From the NCBI GenBank assembly GCA_964537965.1, contig CAZIDB010000117.1, positions 1 to 14,797 of the forward strand: a stretch of 14,797 nt of DNA, written 5' to 3'. This DNA comes from SURF-24 sp964537965. GTDB lineage: Bacteria; Bacteroidota; Ignavibacteria; Ignavibacteriales; SURF-24. The notes beneath the pieces are model-generated. The model searched no databases, was not told the DNA's origin, and saw only the letters and a list, made by a program, of their open reading frames with translations. This document shows, one piece after another, positions 14,658 through 14,797 of the stretch (position 1 is the stretch's first letter; each line of letters begins with the position of its first letter). Both the position numbers and the translations under genes were made by a program.

Positions 14658-14797
14658 ATGTATAGAAAGAATTCAAAACACATTTCGGTATTCATTCTCT
14701 TTCTTTTTATAGGTTTTTTAGTTTCTATTCAGACGGGTTGTAAAAAAGAAGCAGAGAAACCTGTAGAAAAAGCTGAAGTACAAAAAGATTCAACGCC
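14658..14797 (+). CDS. Lipoprotein, N-terminal part (runs off window)
   Basis: The ATG at 14658 has an AGGTGG ribosome site (14649-14654 region) and opens a frame to the window end (46 codons visible). It encodes basic residues (YRKNSKH), a hydrophobic core (residues about 9-24) and a lipobox-like QTGC with Cys28 as the expected lipidated residue. A Lys/Glu-rich linker (KKEAEKPVEKAEVQKDS) follows, as is common in Bacteroidota-type surface or periplasmic lipoproteins. The functional domain lies beyond the window, so no role can be given. It is divergent from glyS, with about 200 bases between the start codons. Confidence 0.75.
   Translation, partial: MYRKNSKHISVFILFLFIGFLVSIQTGCKKEAEKPVEKAEVQKDST

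Noticed and set aside
1..14797. CRISPR array, transposon ends, integrase, toxin-antitoxin or defence genes
   Set aside because: No regularly spaced direct repeats, transposase motifs or known defence-domain signatures were seen on either strand.

Overview
The window comes from an AT-rich bacterium, most likely of the Ignavibacteria (Chlorobi/Bacteroidota side of the tree). Three things point there: a PorQ-like type IX secretion protein, a secreted enzyme ending in a type IX sorting domain with the 'NFPNPFNP' signature common in Ignavibacteria and Caldithrix, and many signal-peptide or lipobox proteins ending in 'xxAQ' or 'GC'. This is inferred from protein signatures only, since no rRNA is present.

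Layout. Positions 1-1413 (+): a possible gene tail, a secreted PD40 beta-propeller protein, and a 30-codon secreted-protein remnant. Positions 1414-3106 (+): a large secreted protein with a lectin-like N-terminal half and an SMP-30/NHL-like propeller, cut off by a 100-N assembly gap (3107-3206). Positions 3207-3634 (+): the C-terminal part of a flavodoxin-fold, probably Fe-S, flavoprotein emerging from the gap. Positions 7853-3651 (-): four co-oriented genes encoding an unknown exported protein, a GH47-family alpha-mannosidase, a PQQ-type sugar dehydrogenase with a type IX sorting tail, and a lipoprotein of a conserved unknown family. Positions 8759-8154 (-): an unknown exported protein with a C-terminal membrane segment. 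Positions 9786-8938 (-): htpX, with a clear intrinsic terminator. Positions 9963-10907 (+): porQ, followed by an outer-membrane beta-barrel gene (11023-11622). A GC-rich imperfect palindrome (about 11681-11757) separates the latter from a convergent TPR-protein gene (12897-11758, TTG start). Positions 14455-12956 (-): glycyl-tRNA synthetase, whose true N-terminus has no ATG, GTG or TTG and seems to start at ATC. Positions 14658-14797 (+): the start of a lipoprotein gene.

How it fits together. The left half looks like an envelope and extracellular carbohydrate-handling region: a mannosidase, a sugar dehydrogenase, a lectin/propeller protein, a PD40 propeller, and a fragment resembling the N-terminus of a secreted GH5-type enzyme. 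PorQ, on the right, belongs to the type IX secretion/surface-attachment machinery that would handle the sorting-tail sugar dehydrogenase. HtpX and GlyRS are housekeeping. I see no defence system, CRISPR array, integrase, transposase, tRNA or rRNA. The most interesting points are the apparent AUC start of glyS, the truncated secreted-enzyme remnant, the bacterial GH47 gene, and the structured intergenic elements.
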